From Bacillota bacterium (GTDB taxonomy: Bacteria; Bacillota; Sulfobacillia; JAJYWN01), in NCBI GenBank assembly GCA_021791495.1, contig JAJYWN010000060.1, positions 1-64,000 of the forward strand: a DNA stretch of 64,000 bases, written 5' to 3'. This document shows positions 19,193 through 27,340 of the stretch, piece after piece. How positions within the stretch are numbered: position 1 is the stretch's first letter; every line of letters begins with the position of its first letter. The position numbers were made by a program, and so were the translations under genes. The notes under the pieces are model-generated. The model searched no databases. It was not told the origin of the DNA and saw nothing but the letters and a program-made list of their open reading frames with translations.

Positions 19193-19855
19193 CTACTGAC
19201 GGAGAAATGTCAGCGCCTCTTCAACCCTTCGTTGCCAGAGTTCAGCGGTGGCCGTGAGCCATTCTCCTGAAAGCCCGACATCCAGCAGACGGCCCAAAGG
19301 GCGAGCTTCGCCGCGAGAGGTCACTCGATCCCACACCGACAACCGTATAACCGGCTGTCCAGTGGAGGCGCCATGGACGTCCTTCATAAAGTCGTAGAAA
19401 GCCCTCTGCTTCCAACGTGGCGCTCCGCCGTTGTCTAGGTCGGGAGGGGCAGACGGGCTGCCAAACTGCCGCTCGGTGGACCCATTCGTCCAGTAGCCTC
19501 CGTGGTTTGCCTTCCGAAGACAATACTGCTCGTGACGAAGGCAGTAACCTCTGTAGGCCCCTGCGAACTCACTCTCCGCTTTGTAGAACCGCGAGCCCAG
19601 GGTGACGAGACGGTAACGGTTGAAGTGCTGTTCTTCATCTAGCTCGGTTGGGTGGCCGTCAACCACCATGTCGTATTTGCCCACTCCCAGAGGAGCAACA
19701 GCCAGAATGCCCCCAAGCTCGCTGTAAGTCCTCTCGATCTCAGGCCAATACTCCGACGCTATCGAACTGCCTGCAATAGCCGGCTTCCATCCTGCTTCGA
19801 CGTGGAGTCCAGCTAGAATGAGACTGTTTCTCAGAATCTCCTGTCGTTCACCCAC
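19193..19855 (-). CDS. Hypothetical 220-aa protein, possible nuclease fold
   Basis: 220 residues from GTG at 19855. I do not recognise it with certainty. A region GVGKYDMVVDGHPTELDEEQHF (57-78; D62, D66, E71, D73, H77) resembles the acidic core of some PD-(D/E)XK or Vsr-like nucleases. It is followed by cysteines at 105 and 112 in a YC-x6-YC arrangement and the conserved-looking RWKQRAFYDFMKD (148-160). It lies 63 bases after the PGN_0703-like gene and 168 bases before addB, all on one strand. Function cannot be stated from sequence alone; a DNA-end or restriction role is inferred from the neighbours. Confidence 0.55.
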   Translation of the reverse strand: MGERQEILRNSLILAGLHVEAGWKPAIAGSSIASEYWPEIERTYSELGGILAVAPLGVGKYDMVVDGHPTELDEEQHFNRYRLVTLGSRFYKAESEFAGAYRGYCLRHEQYCLRKANHGGYWTNGSTERQFGSPSAPPDLDNGGAPRWKQRAFYDFMKDVHGASTGQPVIRLSVWDRVTSRGEARPLGRLLDVGLSGEWLTATAELWQRRVEEALTFLRQ

Positions 19856-19918
19856 CGCGCCTGCTCCCCTCGCCGGTCTGCTCTTAAGGGACCGCTCCTG
19901 GACAAGCCCAAATTGCAG

Positions 19919-20914
19919 CTAACGCATGGGGTAGTACCTGGTGTGCATATACTGGGCCCAACCCGAGTCAGGTGCGTTGAGAAGCATATGGGCCAGCAAG
20001 TCCTCGGCGTAGATGCCCTTGAACTTGGGCTTCTCAACTATCCTAGCCCAGACGTCATGTACGGTCCCTCCAAGGTGCACAATGCCTGGAGAAGTAATCC
20101 GGTCCACGAGTTCTGAGTTGGCCCTTGGGGCGACGTGAAGAACCGTCACCTCATCGGCGTCCATTTCCCGAGCCTTCTCCATCGCCGAGGCTAGTAACTG
20201 CAGCCTCATCAATTGGTAAAAAGGCTCGTAGAATAGGACTTGAGCTCTCATTGGAGACAAGTGAACCGGGCTATCAGCGAGCCAAATGAAGGGCCCGTAG
20301 ATGCTTAGCCGGTCCGTGCCACTCTCAGCGACCTGTATGTTCTGGTCGTAGGCGTACTCTTCCGTGTATTTCCACTCACCAAGCACGACCTGAATCTTCC
20401 CGTCTTCTCGACGAAAGCGGAATGCGAAATCCGCACTTGTGAAGCCCTTGCCCCGAGCCCTCCTGTAAGCCGGCACGACCTCCCCAAAACTAGTCTCATT
20501 CAGGTAGTTCTCCAGTCCGATCCATTCGAAGGAGACATACGGGGGAGCGCCGCCGCCTTGGGCATCGGCATCCATTGGAAGCATCTCCTCAACCGCGTAT
20601 CCGAGCCGGCGCAGGACTTCCCCCAGTTCCTTTGGTGCAGAAGCAAACGGGCAGAATGAGTTCACACAAGAGGACTGGGAGCAACACAGATGGGTGCTCG
20701 GATGACCATCATGACCGTCATGCCATTGGATAGCGCGTTGCTTGAAATAGGACAGGGCCCCCGCCCGTATGCCGTCGTACAGGTTCTCATCGGGATTCGT
20801 GATGGCAAAATCGTACTTGTTCCCCTTGTAGGTGCCCAGAACCGAAGGGTCTGTTTGGATGATTAGCGGCTTCAACGGAACGAGACGCTGCTTTTCTCTG
20901 TCGCGGAAAGTCAT
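19919..20914 (-). CDS. PGN_0703-like putative restriction endonuclease
   Basis: 331 residues. A conserved N-terminal segment, THLCCSQSSCVNSFCPFA (75-92), precedes a PD-(D/E)XK core with TSADFAFRF (D162) and VVLGEWKYTE (E180, K182), spaced as in PGN_0703-type putative endonucleases. The C-terminal part (FYEPFYQLMRLQLLASAMEKA) is helical. This family is typically annotated as a putative restriction endonuclease without a cognate methylase next to it, and that is the case here. It sits 62 bases downstream of the E-x-K nuclease gene in the same-strand run. Catalysis is predicted from the motif only. Confidence 0.66.
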   Translation of the reverse strand: MTFRDREKQRLVPLKPLIIQTDPSVLGTYKGNKYDFAITNPDENLYDGIRAGALSYFKQRAIQWHDGHDGHPSTHLCCSQSSCVNSFCPFASAPKELGEVLRRLGYAVEEMLPMDADAQGGGAPPYVSFEWIGLENYLNETSFGEVVPAYRRARGKGFTSADFAFRFRREDGKIQVVLGEWKYTEEYAYDQNIQVAESGTDRLSIYGPFIWLADSPVHLSPMRAQVLFYEPFYQLMRLQLLASAMEKAREMDADEVTVLHVAPRANSELVDRITSPGIVHLGGTVHDVWARIVEKPKFKGIYAEDLLAHMLLNAPDSGWAQYMHTRYYPMR

Positions 20915-20976
20915 TAGTCTTCACCCCATATTCGCATGACGTGGGCCCCGCGGGGGGCCGAATCTCGCCGATTCGT

Positions 20977-22107
20977 TCAAGCTTGCGCCTGTCTCACCTC
21001 TGCTACGACCCAGTCCAACGCCTGGAAGAACAAATCGGCACTCCTGGAATCCTTGAGCCTATCCATGGGGAAATAGGGCCACCGCGCAATCGCGCCGGCT
21101 GGGATGCTGATGTTGGGTATCTGGTTGAGTTTGTTGGCTAGCTCCTTTCGCTTCTCCTCACTGTCGAAGGGGCTCACTGCCGTCATCAACTGAAACTCAA
21201 CTTGGACCGCACCGCTTGTCCAAAGCGAGATCGGGGTAAAAGTCCTCTTGGGTGTATCCAGTGTCAAGGACGCAGAACCGGTGACTTTCCCCTTCCCCCA
21301 CCGGACCCTTAGGCCCCGTTCCTTCGCCCAATCCAAGGCACGCCTGGCGAAAGGCAATTCCCCATCACGATTGCGAGATCCGAGTTCCCTCAGGAACGAA
21401 GCCTCGTCCCATTGCCGTTTGGCCTGACTTTCGGCCTGCCTCTCCAACTGTCCAATGACCCGCGGTACCAAGGTCTTGAGCCCCTGGCCAACGTACTGGC
21501 GGATTTCAACGGCGAGAACCTCTGCGGGGTCCATCTGTCGGTTAAGGAACTCCACAACACGCCTCAGTTCGGAGGGGATTACATCGGCCACGAAAACCAG
21601 CCGTACGCGCCCCGCCTGGAGATTGGTCTTCGCCGTTTGCCAGAATTGCTCTGGATCCTTCTGGGTGTCCGACCCCAGAAACTCCGCCAACACCTGGTCA
21701 GCGTCGACCCCGCGCCTTTCACAATCCGCCTCAAACATGCCCGTAACCTTGTCGATGGGCCAATGGAGCACCGAGTTGGCAGCATAGTCCAGCATCTGGC
21801 CGACCACCTCACGCCGGATTCGGGTGTCGCTACTACGCTTTACTTCCACCAGTGTCGGCACGGCGTCCTGGTCTAGGAAGAGGTGGTCCACCGACCACCT
21901 GTCCGACCCGTCATCCTCGGAAGCAAGCCCTGCCTCCTGGGTTACTAAAAGCCAGCGTCTGGGATTGTCGGCATTCATCTGATCACCCGCCAAGAGGTGC
22001 GGGTACCGTGCCAGAAGCTCCTGGAGAATGCTCTCTGAGTCGTAGGTGCGCTCTTTCATCTCGACCAGGGTATCGCCTTCGCGAATCAGGTAGATTCCAC
22101 CACTCAT
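20977..22107 (-). CDS. PD-(D/E)XK-type protein (D-x(n)-ExK)
   Basis: 376 residues. The N-terminal domain reads YDSESILQELLARYPHLLAGD (22-42), then RWSVDHLFLDQDAVPTLVEVKRSSDTR with D74 and the E88-V-K90 core, then REVVGQMLDYAAN. This pattern is common to uncharacterised nuclease-like proteins that resemble NucS/DUF91. The C-terminal half (about 230-376) is a mixed domain of unknown function with a QLERQAESQAKRQW coiled stretch. It is the gene between the Cas4/RecB-like and PGN_0703-like genes, 68 and 62 bases away, so an operon is plausible. No specific substrate can be assigned. Confidence 0.68.
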   Translation of the reverse strand: MSGGIYLIREGDTLVEMKERTYDSESILQELLARYPHLLAGDQMNADNPRRWLLVTQEAGLASEDDGSDRWSVDHLFLDQDAVPTLVEVKRSSDTRIRREVVGQMLDYAANSVLHWPIDKVTGMFEADCERRGVDADQVLAEFLGSDTQKDPEQFWQTAKTNLQAGRVRLVFVADVIPSELRRVVEFLNRQMDPAEVLAVEIRQYVGQGLKTLVPRVIGQLERQAESQAKRQWDEASFLRELGSRNRDGELPFARRALDWAKERGLRVRWGKGKVTGSASLTLDTPKRTFTPISLWTSGAVQVEFQLMTAVSPFDSEEKRKELANKLNQIPNISIPAGAIARWPYFPMDRLKDSRSADLFFQALDWVVAEVRQAQA

Positions 22108-22175
22108 TTCTCAGTCTCCAATCGTTCCCGTCATTGTGCGAAAGGCCGTTCTAGCAGGAACTGGGATTAGCCAAG

Positions 22176-23117
22176 TCAGAACGGAAGCTCAGCCAGGGAC
22201 TTGTCTTTGGTGAACCCCTCCGCCGCCTCCCGCTCCGGGCAATCGGCCAAATACCCGCACCACGGACACAGAGCGCTCACCCGTGGCTGCGGGTTCACAT
22301 CGGTGCGGATCCGCGCGACGACGTCCGCGGCGCGGTGGAGGTGGGACTGTACATCCTCGGGGCTTAGTTCCACGGCGAGTTCACGGTACTCCGCCAGGCC
22401 TAGCAGCTTGAAGCTGGCAACCCGGTACCCGAGAACCTCCTGGACCATGGACCAGTAGAGGCCGACCTGCAGGTCGCGGCGGGCGTATTCGTCACTGGGC
22501 GGCACATGCCCGGTCTTGTAGTCGACGATTTCCACCGTGCCGTCGGGCCTCTCGTCGATGCGGTCAATCTTGCCCGCCATGATCAGACCGGACCCACCAC
22601 CACCGCCACCATTACCGCTCCCGTCTCCGGCCGGAACGGGGAAGGGCCAAGACCAGTCCAGGAACTTCTCCACTTCCTTCGGTACGACCCCAAGGTCGCT
22701 ACCGGCATAGAAGTTGTCCAAGAGATCCATGGCCCGACGACCAAAACTGGCCTCGTGCCCCGGGTCGGCAAAGCCCTTACGCCCTTTGTGGTCGTTCCTC
22801 CAGTGTTCGCGGAGCCGTTCGTGCAGGTACTCCGGTTTGCGCTGGCCGGGCGGCAGGAGCATGAAGTCACGGAGGGCGTGATGGACCATCTGGCCCACGA
22901 ATCCGTCGGGAGATGGTGGAGTTGGAAGGTTGCGGATGTAACGCAGGTACCACTGGCGCGGGCAGTTCTCGTAGGCCTTGAGCTGGCTGACGCTCAGCCG
23001 TTTCAGCTTCGACCCCGGAGCCTCGGCAAGGGCCGACGGCTGAGCTCCGCCGATACCGCGACCAGTCTCGCGCTCCGTGCTGAGTACTTCTTCCACGGAC
23101 CGGCAGCCATCGGCCAC
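22176..23117 (-). CDS. Cas4/RecB-family Fe-S nuclease, likely fused in origin to the upstream NYN domain
   Basis: The 313 residues from GTG 23117 contain a complete Cas4/RecB-like nuclease. LSVSQLKAYENCPRQWYLRYI carries C52, a G-x-x-x-H motif lies at 75-80, GKIDRID carries D185, VEIVDYKTG carries D199 and K201, and the closing cysteines are C284, C287 and C293. The four cysteines would bind a 4Fe-4S cluster. A glycine/serine linker (165-177) precedes the active site. The first 13 residues (ADGCRSVEEVLS) look like the missing C-terminal strand of the NYN protein encoded in the next frame. The two frames therefore probably formed one NYN-nuclease fusion gene, split by a single-base shift at about 23118. 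Confidence 0.8.
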   Translation of the reverse strand: MADGCRSVEEVLSTERETGRGIGGAQPSALAEAPGSKLKRLSVSQLKAYENCPRQWYLRYIRNLPTPPSPDGFVGQMVHHALRDFMLLPPGQRKPEYLHERLREHWRNDHKGRKGFADPGHEASFGRRAMDLLDNFYAGSDLGVVPKEVEKFLDWSWPFPVPAGDGSGNGGGGGGSGLIMAGKIDRIDERPDGTVEIVDYKTGHVPPSDEYARRDLQVGLYWSMVQEVLGYRVASFKLLGLAEYRELAVELSPEDVQSHLHRAADVVARIRTDVNPQPRVSALCPWCGYLADCPEREAAEGFTKDKSLAELPF

Positions 23118-23559
23118 CTTTCAAAGCAGCGCTGGCGGAGGAGGAGACCGCCCAGACGTGGACGATCCGCCCCGTCTGGCGGATGGCGGTCACCACGGGA
23201 AGGAAGTCGGCGTCACCGGTGACAAGGATGATCGCCCGGACGGCCGGGTTCTGATTCGCCTGCAGCGCTGCGGCTGCCATCCGGACGTCGGCACGGTTGT
23301 CACCGTCCATGGAGAAGACGGGCTCCACTCCCTGCCGCGAATAGGCTTCCTGTCCGTCGAAGTGGGTCCAGTTCGCAAAGGCTTGGGCGATAAGCAATCT
23401 GCCGTGCCGGGCCGCCTGCGTCTTGAAAGCTCGCGCCAACCGGCTTGCGCCGGGTGTTAGCCGGAGTTCATTCAAGGAAACTACGACATTCTCATGGTCG
23501 ACGAAGAGGGCTACCCCATCCCCTAACGGCACAACAAGGCCCCCAGTCCACATCCACAT
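23118..23559 (-). CDS. NYN/LabA-like ribonuclease domain, frame-shifted into the downstream nuclease
   Basis: About 147 residues form a NYN (PIN-like) RNase: ALFVDHENV with D21, SMDGDNRADVRMAAAAL with D91, and ILVTGDADFLPVVTAIRQ with D116/D118. NYN domains cut RNA with metal held by these aspartates. After SASAALKGG the frame turns into non-protein-like sequence. Shifting by one base at AAAG/GTGGCC continues directly into VADGCRSVEEVLS of the next frame, the usual end of a NYN domain. The start is uncertain (GTG at or near 23559). Confidence 0.72.
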
Positions 23560-23692
23560 TGGTCACGGGAAAAGGAACCACATGTTGCTCGCTATCGTTA
23601 GGCCACCGCCGAGGTTTGACAGCGGTTTCCTTATTTCGCCAACCCAACGCGAAAGCCTGCCGTCGCGGGAGAATCCTTGGAGGTGTTAGGGC

Positions 23693-23866
23693 TTCCGCCC
23701 GAACCAGTGCAGACCTGTAGACCTCTTCGACTTGGATGATCGAGTCGACCTCTGGAACACGGACGTCCTGCCTGCGCTGGTAGTGAGAGCATGTCGCTAC
23801 GGAGGACGCCTCCCCAAGGGCCTCCCCGACGATATGCGACGGGCCCTCGACCAAGGAGGAAGCTGA
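23693..23866 (+). pseudogene. C-terminal remnant of an unknown gene preceding array copy 1
   Basis: A protein-like frame with no start reads RPVDLFDLDDRVDLWNTDV and then LPKGLPDDMRRALDQGGS before TGA at 23864-23866. A similar ending (GLRDDVRRALNQGGS) occurs just before array copy 2, after a MazF-like fragment. It is probably the 3' end of the gene that once preceded each array unit. The rest of 23,560-23,900 shows no gene. Confidence 0.4.
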
Positions 23867-23914
23867 GGGCTGCAGCAAGAATGGGGCGCTGGCAGTATTC
23901 GGGAGGTGTCAAGA

Positions 23915-24457
23915 TTGGATGACGACGAGTTCCCTCCTGCTTCCCCAGGCCAACTTTGGCAGGCCGCCGATGTCGCGGGCGTCCTATACGTGGCAGATGC
24001 CGTCATCGAAGACCCGATAATCGCGGCGCATCCGGTTTCCCTTGAGATCAGATACCTGTCTGGCGAAGATGTGCGCCTGGAGGCCCACGAGACGCCTCTC
24101 GGCGTGCAAGCGATGATCGAAGCCTGGCACTTCCTTCCCGTTGACCGGGCGGCACTAGGCCGCTTCTTAGGAGAAGTGCCCGAAGAAGTCCTCCGGACGG
24201 TCGCCAGGTTCCGGGCTGGAACCGCCACGCAGGCCGATCGGGACGCCCGCTCGGGGGCGGGGCTGCCGCCCGATCCTGGTCATGTCATCGAGGCTTTCTG
24301 GCACCGAGAAATGGGGTATTGGAAGCCCGCCGGCGCCCGGGCGCTGGCTTTGATGCTGTCGATTGATCCGGGACAGGAAGAGGCGGCGGCGATGGACGCC
24401 CCGCGCGGCTTCGTTGGTCCTGCGGCGGACAACTCGAGGAAGGGATTCACCTCCTAG
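23915..24457 (+). CDS. Array protein copy 1 (unrecognised family, subtype A)
   Basis: 180 residues from TTG at 23915, chosen over GTG 23906 because the latter overlaps the GGGAGGTG ribosome site; paralogues start at the equivalent place. The N-terminal half is the conserved part: PGQLWQAADVAG, EDPIIAAHPVS, GEDVRLEAHETPLG, MIEAWHFLPVDRAALGRFLGEVPEEV. The order G-x-L-W, PVS, PLG, IEAW..PV, LG.LGEV..EV recalls PemK/MazF-fold toxins, but the resemblance is distant and unproven. The C-terminal half has FWHREMGYWKPAGARALALML and varies more among copies. No membrane segment, no metal motif. Function unknown. Confidence 0.72.
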   Translation: MDDDEFPPASPGQLWQAADVAGVLYVADAVIEDPIIAAHPVSLEIRYLSGEDVRLEAHETPLGVQAMIEAWHFLPVDRAALGRFLGEVPEEVLRTVARFRAGTATQADRDARSGAGLPPDPGHVIEAFWHREMGYWKPAGARALALMLSIDPGQEEAAAMDAPRGFVGPAADNSRKGFTS

Positions 24458-24512
24458 CTCAACGAAGCTTCCCTTCTGAGTAGAGGCTCTCGAGGAGGCC
24501 TGCGGCGACATC

Positions 24513-24875
24513 ATGGTGTGGATATCTGATCTTCGGCATTTCCTTGACGAAAACGGAGCGATCCCGGCGGAGATCCCTGGCCCCGCACGGAATGTGGCGC
24601 TATACCTTGGGTCTATCGTCGCCTGGGTCACCGACCATCGGTGCGATGACCCGTATGACGACGATGCTTGGACCAACGTGCCCTGTCGCCCGCGACCCGG
24701 CCGGCGGCGCTGCAACGGTCTGATCTGGGCCTGGCTCGACTCCGATGGCTCGACGATCTGCTGGGAGTGCATGGAGTGCGGGGACAACGGAACCATCGTC
24801 GGATGGGAACGGACGCGGTGGGATCGGCGCCGTGGGTCAGACGGCGAGATCGCTGTGGAGTCCAGGGAGGACTGA
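24513..24875 (+). CDS. Small zinc-ribbon-like hypothetical protein
   Basis: 120 residues. The C-terminal half carries ICWECMECGDNGTIVGWERT (two C-x2-C-like pairs compressed into C-x2-C-x2-C with a preceding C), suggesting a small metal site or a degenerate zinc ribbon, followed by RWDRRRGSDGE. The N-terminal half is acidic (HRCDDPYDDDAW). The last 45 codons recur almost identically at 32,624-32,760 and, more diverged, at 35,922-36,030. The family is not recognised. It interrupts the tandem array between copies 1 and 2. The start ATG lacks a strong ribosome site, so the beginning is uncertain. Confidence 0.5.
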   Translation: MVWISDLRHFLDENGAIPAEIPGPARNVALYLGSIVAWVTDHRCDDPYDDDAWTNVPCRPRPGRRRCNGLIWAWLDSDGSTICWECMECGDNGTIVGWERTRWDRRRGSDGEIAVESRED

Positions 24876-24899
24876 CCGCCATCGGCGAGCTCCTGGGTG

Positions 24900-25196
24900 G
24901 TAAGAGGCCGCAACGGTGGAGACCCCGCCGAGCTGGGCTCGTTCCTGGTGGTAGGGCTGGCCAGCACAAAGGAATCGCATTCGGTCTCACCGTGGCATAT
25001 CTTCGCTCGGATGTTGGTCTTGTGCCCGTTGATGTACGAAGTCCAGTAGTTGTGGCGTCCTCCCATAGCGACTCAGGCGCCTGGCGGCCAGTGAATGGCA
25101 CGTCGTGATCGCCGGGTAATGGCAACAGCAATCGCCATCGGTCGGAGAGGCGTACGCCTCTAGGGTGTCGCGCAAGTGATCTTTCTGGTCTCTCAT
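24900..25196 (-). pseudogene. Possible decayed small gene
   Basis: Two adjoining minus-strand frames look weakly protein-like: MRDQKDHLRDTLEAYASPTD from 25196, then, one frame over, GRHNYWTSYINGHKTNIRAK onward to about 24900. Joining them needs one frameshift near 25070. No family is recognised and this may be chance. The rest of 24,876-25,367 contains only a short plus-strand scrap (QKRFQWEYRGFASPLSGFRC, stop near 25349) and no intact gene. Confidence 0.25.
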
Positions 25197-25367
25197 ACCG
25201 GTACCGCCTTTCGCAGCACCCGTTCACGAATCCGTGGCTTCAGGCTGCATTCTGCAACGACGCCGACACAGCACTGCAGAAGCGATTCCAGTGGGAGTAC
25301 CGGGGTTTCGCCAGCCCGCTTTCCGGATTCCGCTGTAGTACCGCTTGAGCTTTAGGGAGAGACCATC

Positions 25368-25557
25368 GTGGCCAACGTCGACGGACTCCAATTCGGGGAC
25401 ATGTTCTGGATTCAGGATCGGATGACCGGCCCTGGGACCCGCATCCATCCGTGGGTCGTCATCAGGGTATTTGGCCCGGACATTGTGGAACTGTACTTGC
25501 GCACGACCTCGTGGCCTCCGCGACGATGTCCGACGGGCCCTGAACCAAGGAGGAAGT
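25368..25557 (+). pseudogene. MazF-like gene remnant before array copy 2
   Basis: GTG at 25368 opens VANVDGLQFGDMFWIQDRM, then HPWVVIRVFGPDIVELYLRTTS. This G-D-x-F-W ... HPWVVI ... RTTS order is reminiscent of PemK/MazF toxins. After RTTSW the frame shifts, and the continuation in the next frame ends GLRDDVRRALNQGGS, matching the remnant before copy 1, here without a stop. The gene is broken. It suggests that a toxin-like gene was part of the original repeated unit. Confidence 0.4.
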
Positions 25558-25608
25558 CGGGGAGCACGCCGAGAATGGGGCGCTGGCAGTATTCGGGAGG
25601 TGTCAAGC

Positions 25609-26151
25609 ATGGAATGCGACGAGCCCCCTCCTGTCGCCGCGGGTCAATTGTGGCAGGCCTCTGACGTCGCCGGGGTCCTCTTGGTGGTTCACGCCATTGC
25701 CGAAGACCCAATCATCGCCACACATCCGGTTTCCTTTGAGACCAAGTACTTGTCCGCTGAGGATGTGCGCATCGAGGCACACGAGACGCCCCTGGCCGCG
25801 CCGGCGATGGTCGAAGCCTGGCACCCCCTACCCGTTGACCGGGCGGCCCTTGGCCATTTCCTGGGTGAAGTACCCGAAGAGGTCCTTGGGCTGGTCTTAG
25901 GGCTCCGTTTTGGAGTCGCCACTCAGGCCGATCGGGCCGCGCGCTCGGGGACGAAGCTGCCATCTGATCCTCGCGATCCCATCGTGGCTTTCTGGCGCCG
26001 GGAGTTGGAATACTGGAAGCCCGCCGGCGCTCGAGCGCTCGCTTGGATGCTGTCGCTTGATCCGGGAGAGGAGGAGGCGGCGACGGTGGAGGCCCCACGA
26101 GGCTTCGCTGACCTTGCGGCGGGTGACCCGAGGAAAGGATCCGCCTCCTGA
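25609..26151 (+). CDS. Array protein copy 2 (subtype B)
   Basis: 180 residues from ATG at 25609 behind GGGAGGTG. It keeps all conserved blocks of the array family: AAGQLWQASDVAGVLLVVH, EDPIIATHPVSFE, AEDVRIEAHETPLA, AWHPLPVDRAALGHFLGEVPEEV, and FWRRELEYWKPAGARALAWML. Function unknown. It is one of four apparently intact copies. Conservation of the reading frame across several copies argues that the proteins are under selection. Confidence 0.74.
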   Translation: MECDEPPPVAAGQLWQASDVAGVLLVVHAIAEDPIIATHPVSFETKYLSAEDVRIEAHETPLAAPAMVEAWHPLPVDRAALGHFLGEVPEEVLGLVLGLRFGVATQADRAARSGTKLPSDPRDPIVAFWRRELEYWKPAGARALAWMLSLDPGEEEAATVEAPRGFADLAAGDPRKGSAS

Positions 26152-26203
26152 CTTCGAGACTTCCCGATAATGAGCCGCTGGCAATATTCAGGAGGTGTCA
26201 ATC

Positions 26204-26713
26204 ATGGAACGCGATGAGCCCTCTCCTATCGCCGCCGGCCAGCTGTGGCAGGCCGCTGATGTCGCCGGCGTCCTCTTGGTAGTCCACTCCCTTACCGAAG
26301 ACCCGATCATCGCGACGCATCCGGTTTCCTTTGACACCAAGTACTTGTCCTACAAAGATGTGCGGATTGAGGCCCACGAGACACCCCTGGCCACGCCGGC
26401 GATGGTGGAGGCGTGGCACCCACTTCCCGTCGACCGGGCGGCGCTGGGCCGCCTCCTGGGTAAGGTACCCGAAGAGGTTCTCGGGCTGGTCTTGAGGATT
26501 CGGGTCGGAGTGGCTACCCAGGCCGATCTGGCCGCTCGCTCTGGGCCGAAGCCGTCATCCGATCCCGGTGACCCGATCGCTGCTTTCTGGTACCGGGAGT
26601 GGGAGCGCTGGAGGCCCGCCAGCATTCGGGCGATCACTCTGATGCTGTCCGGGGATTCAGGACGGGAAGAGGCGGCTACGGCTGAGGTTTCCATAGGAGT
26701 GCCGCGACCGTAA
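26204..26713 (+). CDS. Array protein copy 3 (subtype B)
   Basis: 169 residues from ATG at 26204 behind GGAGGTG. It is very close to copy 2 through the first 120 residues. The C-terminus is shorter and different after WRPASIRAITLMLSGDSGREE (ending SIGVPRP), because the copy lacks the usual PRGFADLAAGDPRKGSAS tail. The tail appears dispensable or recombined. Confidence 0.72.
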   Translation: MERDEPSPIAAGQLWQAADVAGVLLVVHSLTEDPIIATHPVSFDTKYLSYKDVRIEAHETPLATPAMVEAWHPLPVDRAALGRLLGKVPEEVLGLVLRIRVGVATQADLAARSGPKPSSDPGDPIAAFWYREWERWRPASIRAITLMLSGDSGREEAATAEVSIGVPRP

Positions 26714-26741
26714 CGGCGGCAGTATTCGGGAGGTGTCAAGA

Positions 26742-27287
26742 TTGGATCACGACGAGATCCCTCCTGTTTCCCCAGGCCAGCTTTGGCAAGCCACCGATGT
26801 CGCGGGCATCCTGTACGTGGCCGACACCGTCATCGAAGGCCCGATAATCGCGGCGCATCCGGTTTCCATTGAGATCGAGTACTTGTCCGGTGAGGATTTG
26901 CGCTTGGAGGCCTACGAGACGCCTATTGGTCTGCCGGTAATGATCGAGGCCTGGCACAGCCTCCCCGTCGACCGGGCGGCGCTGGGCCGTTGCCTCGGGC
27001 AGGTGTCCGATGAGGTCTTCATGGTGATCCAGCGGTTCCGGGCCGAGGTCGCCATCAGAGCCGCCGATCGGGCAGCCAGCTCGGGGATGGATCTCCCGTC
27101 CGAGCCTGGTCGTCCCATCGTAGCTTTCTGGCGCCGCGAAATAGAGTACTGGAAACCCGCCGGCGCTCGGGCGCTCGCTCTGATGCTGTCGGAGGACGCC
27201 GGAGAGGAACAGGCGGCGGCGGTGGACGCCCCACGCGGCTTCGCTGACCTTACGGCGGGTGACCCGAGGAAAGGATCCGCCTCCTAA
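26742..27287 (+). CDS. Array protein copy 4 (subtype A)
   Basis: 181 residues from TTG at 26742, the same start type as copy 1. It is closest to copy 1 in the N-terminal half (VSPGQLWQATDVAGILYVAD) but shares the GFADLTAGDPRKGSAS tail with copy 2. Copy 4 thus looks like a recombinant of subtypes A and B. Function unknown. Confidence 0.72.
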   Translation: MDHDEIPPVSPGQLWQATDVAGILYVADTVIEGPIIAAHPVSIEIEYLSGEDLRLEAYETPIGLPVMIEAWHSLPVDRAALGRCLGQVSDEVFMVIQRFRAEVAIRAADRAASSGMDLPSEPGRPIVAFWRREIEYWKPAGARALALMLSEDAGEEQAAAVDAPRGFADLTAGDPRKGSAS

Positions 27288-27340
27288 CTTCCGGGACTTC
27301 CCGATCATGAGCCGCTGGCAGTATCCGGGAGGTGTCAAGA

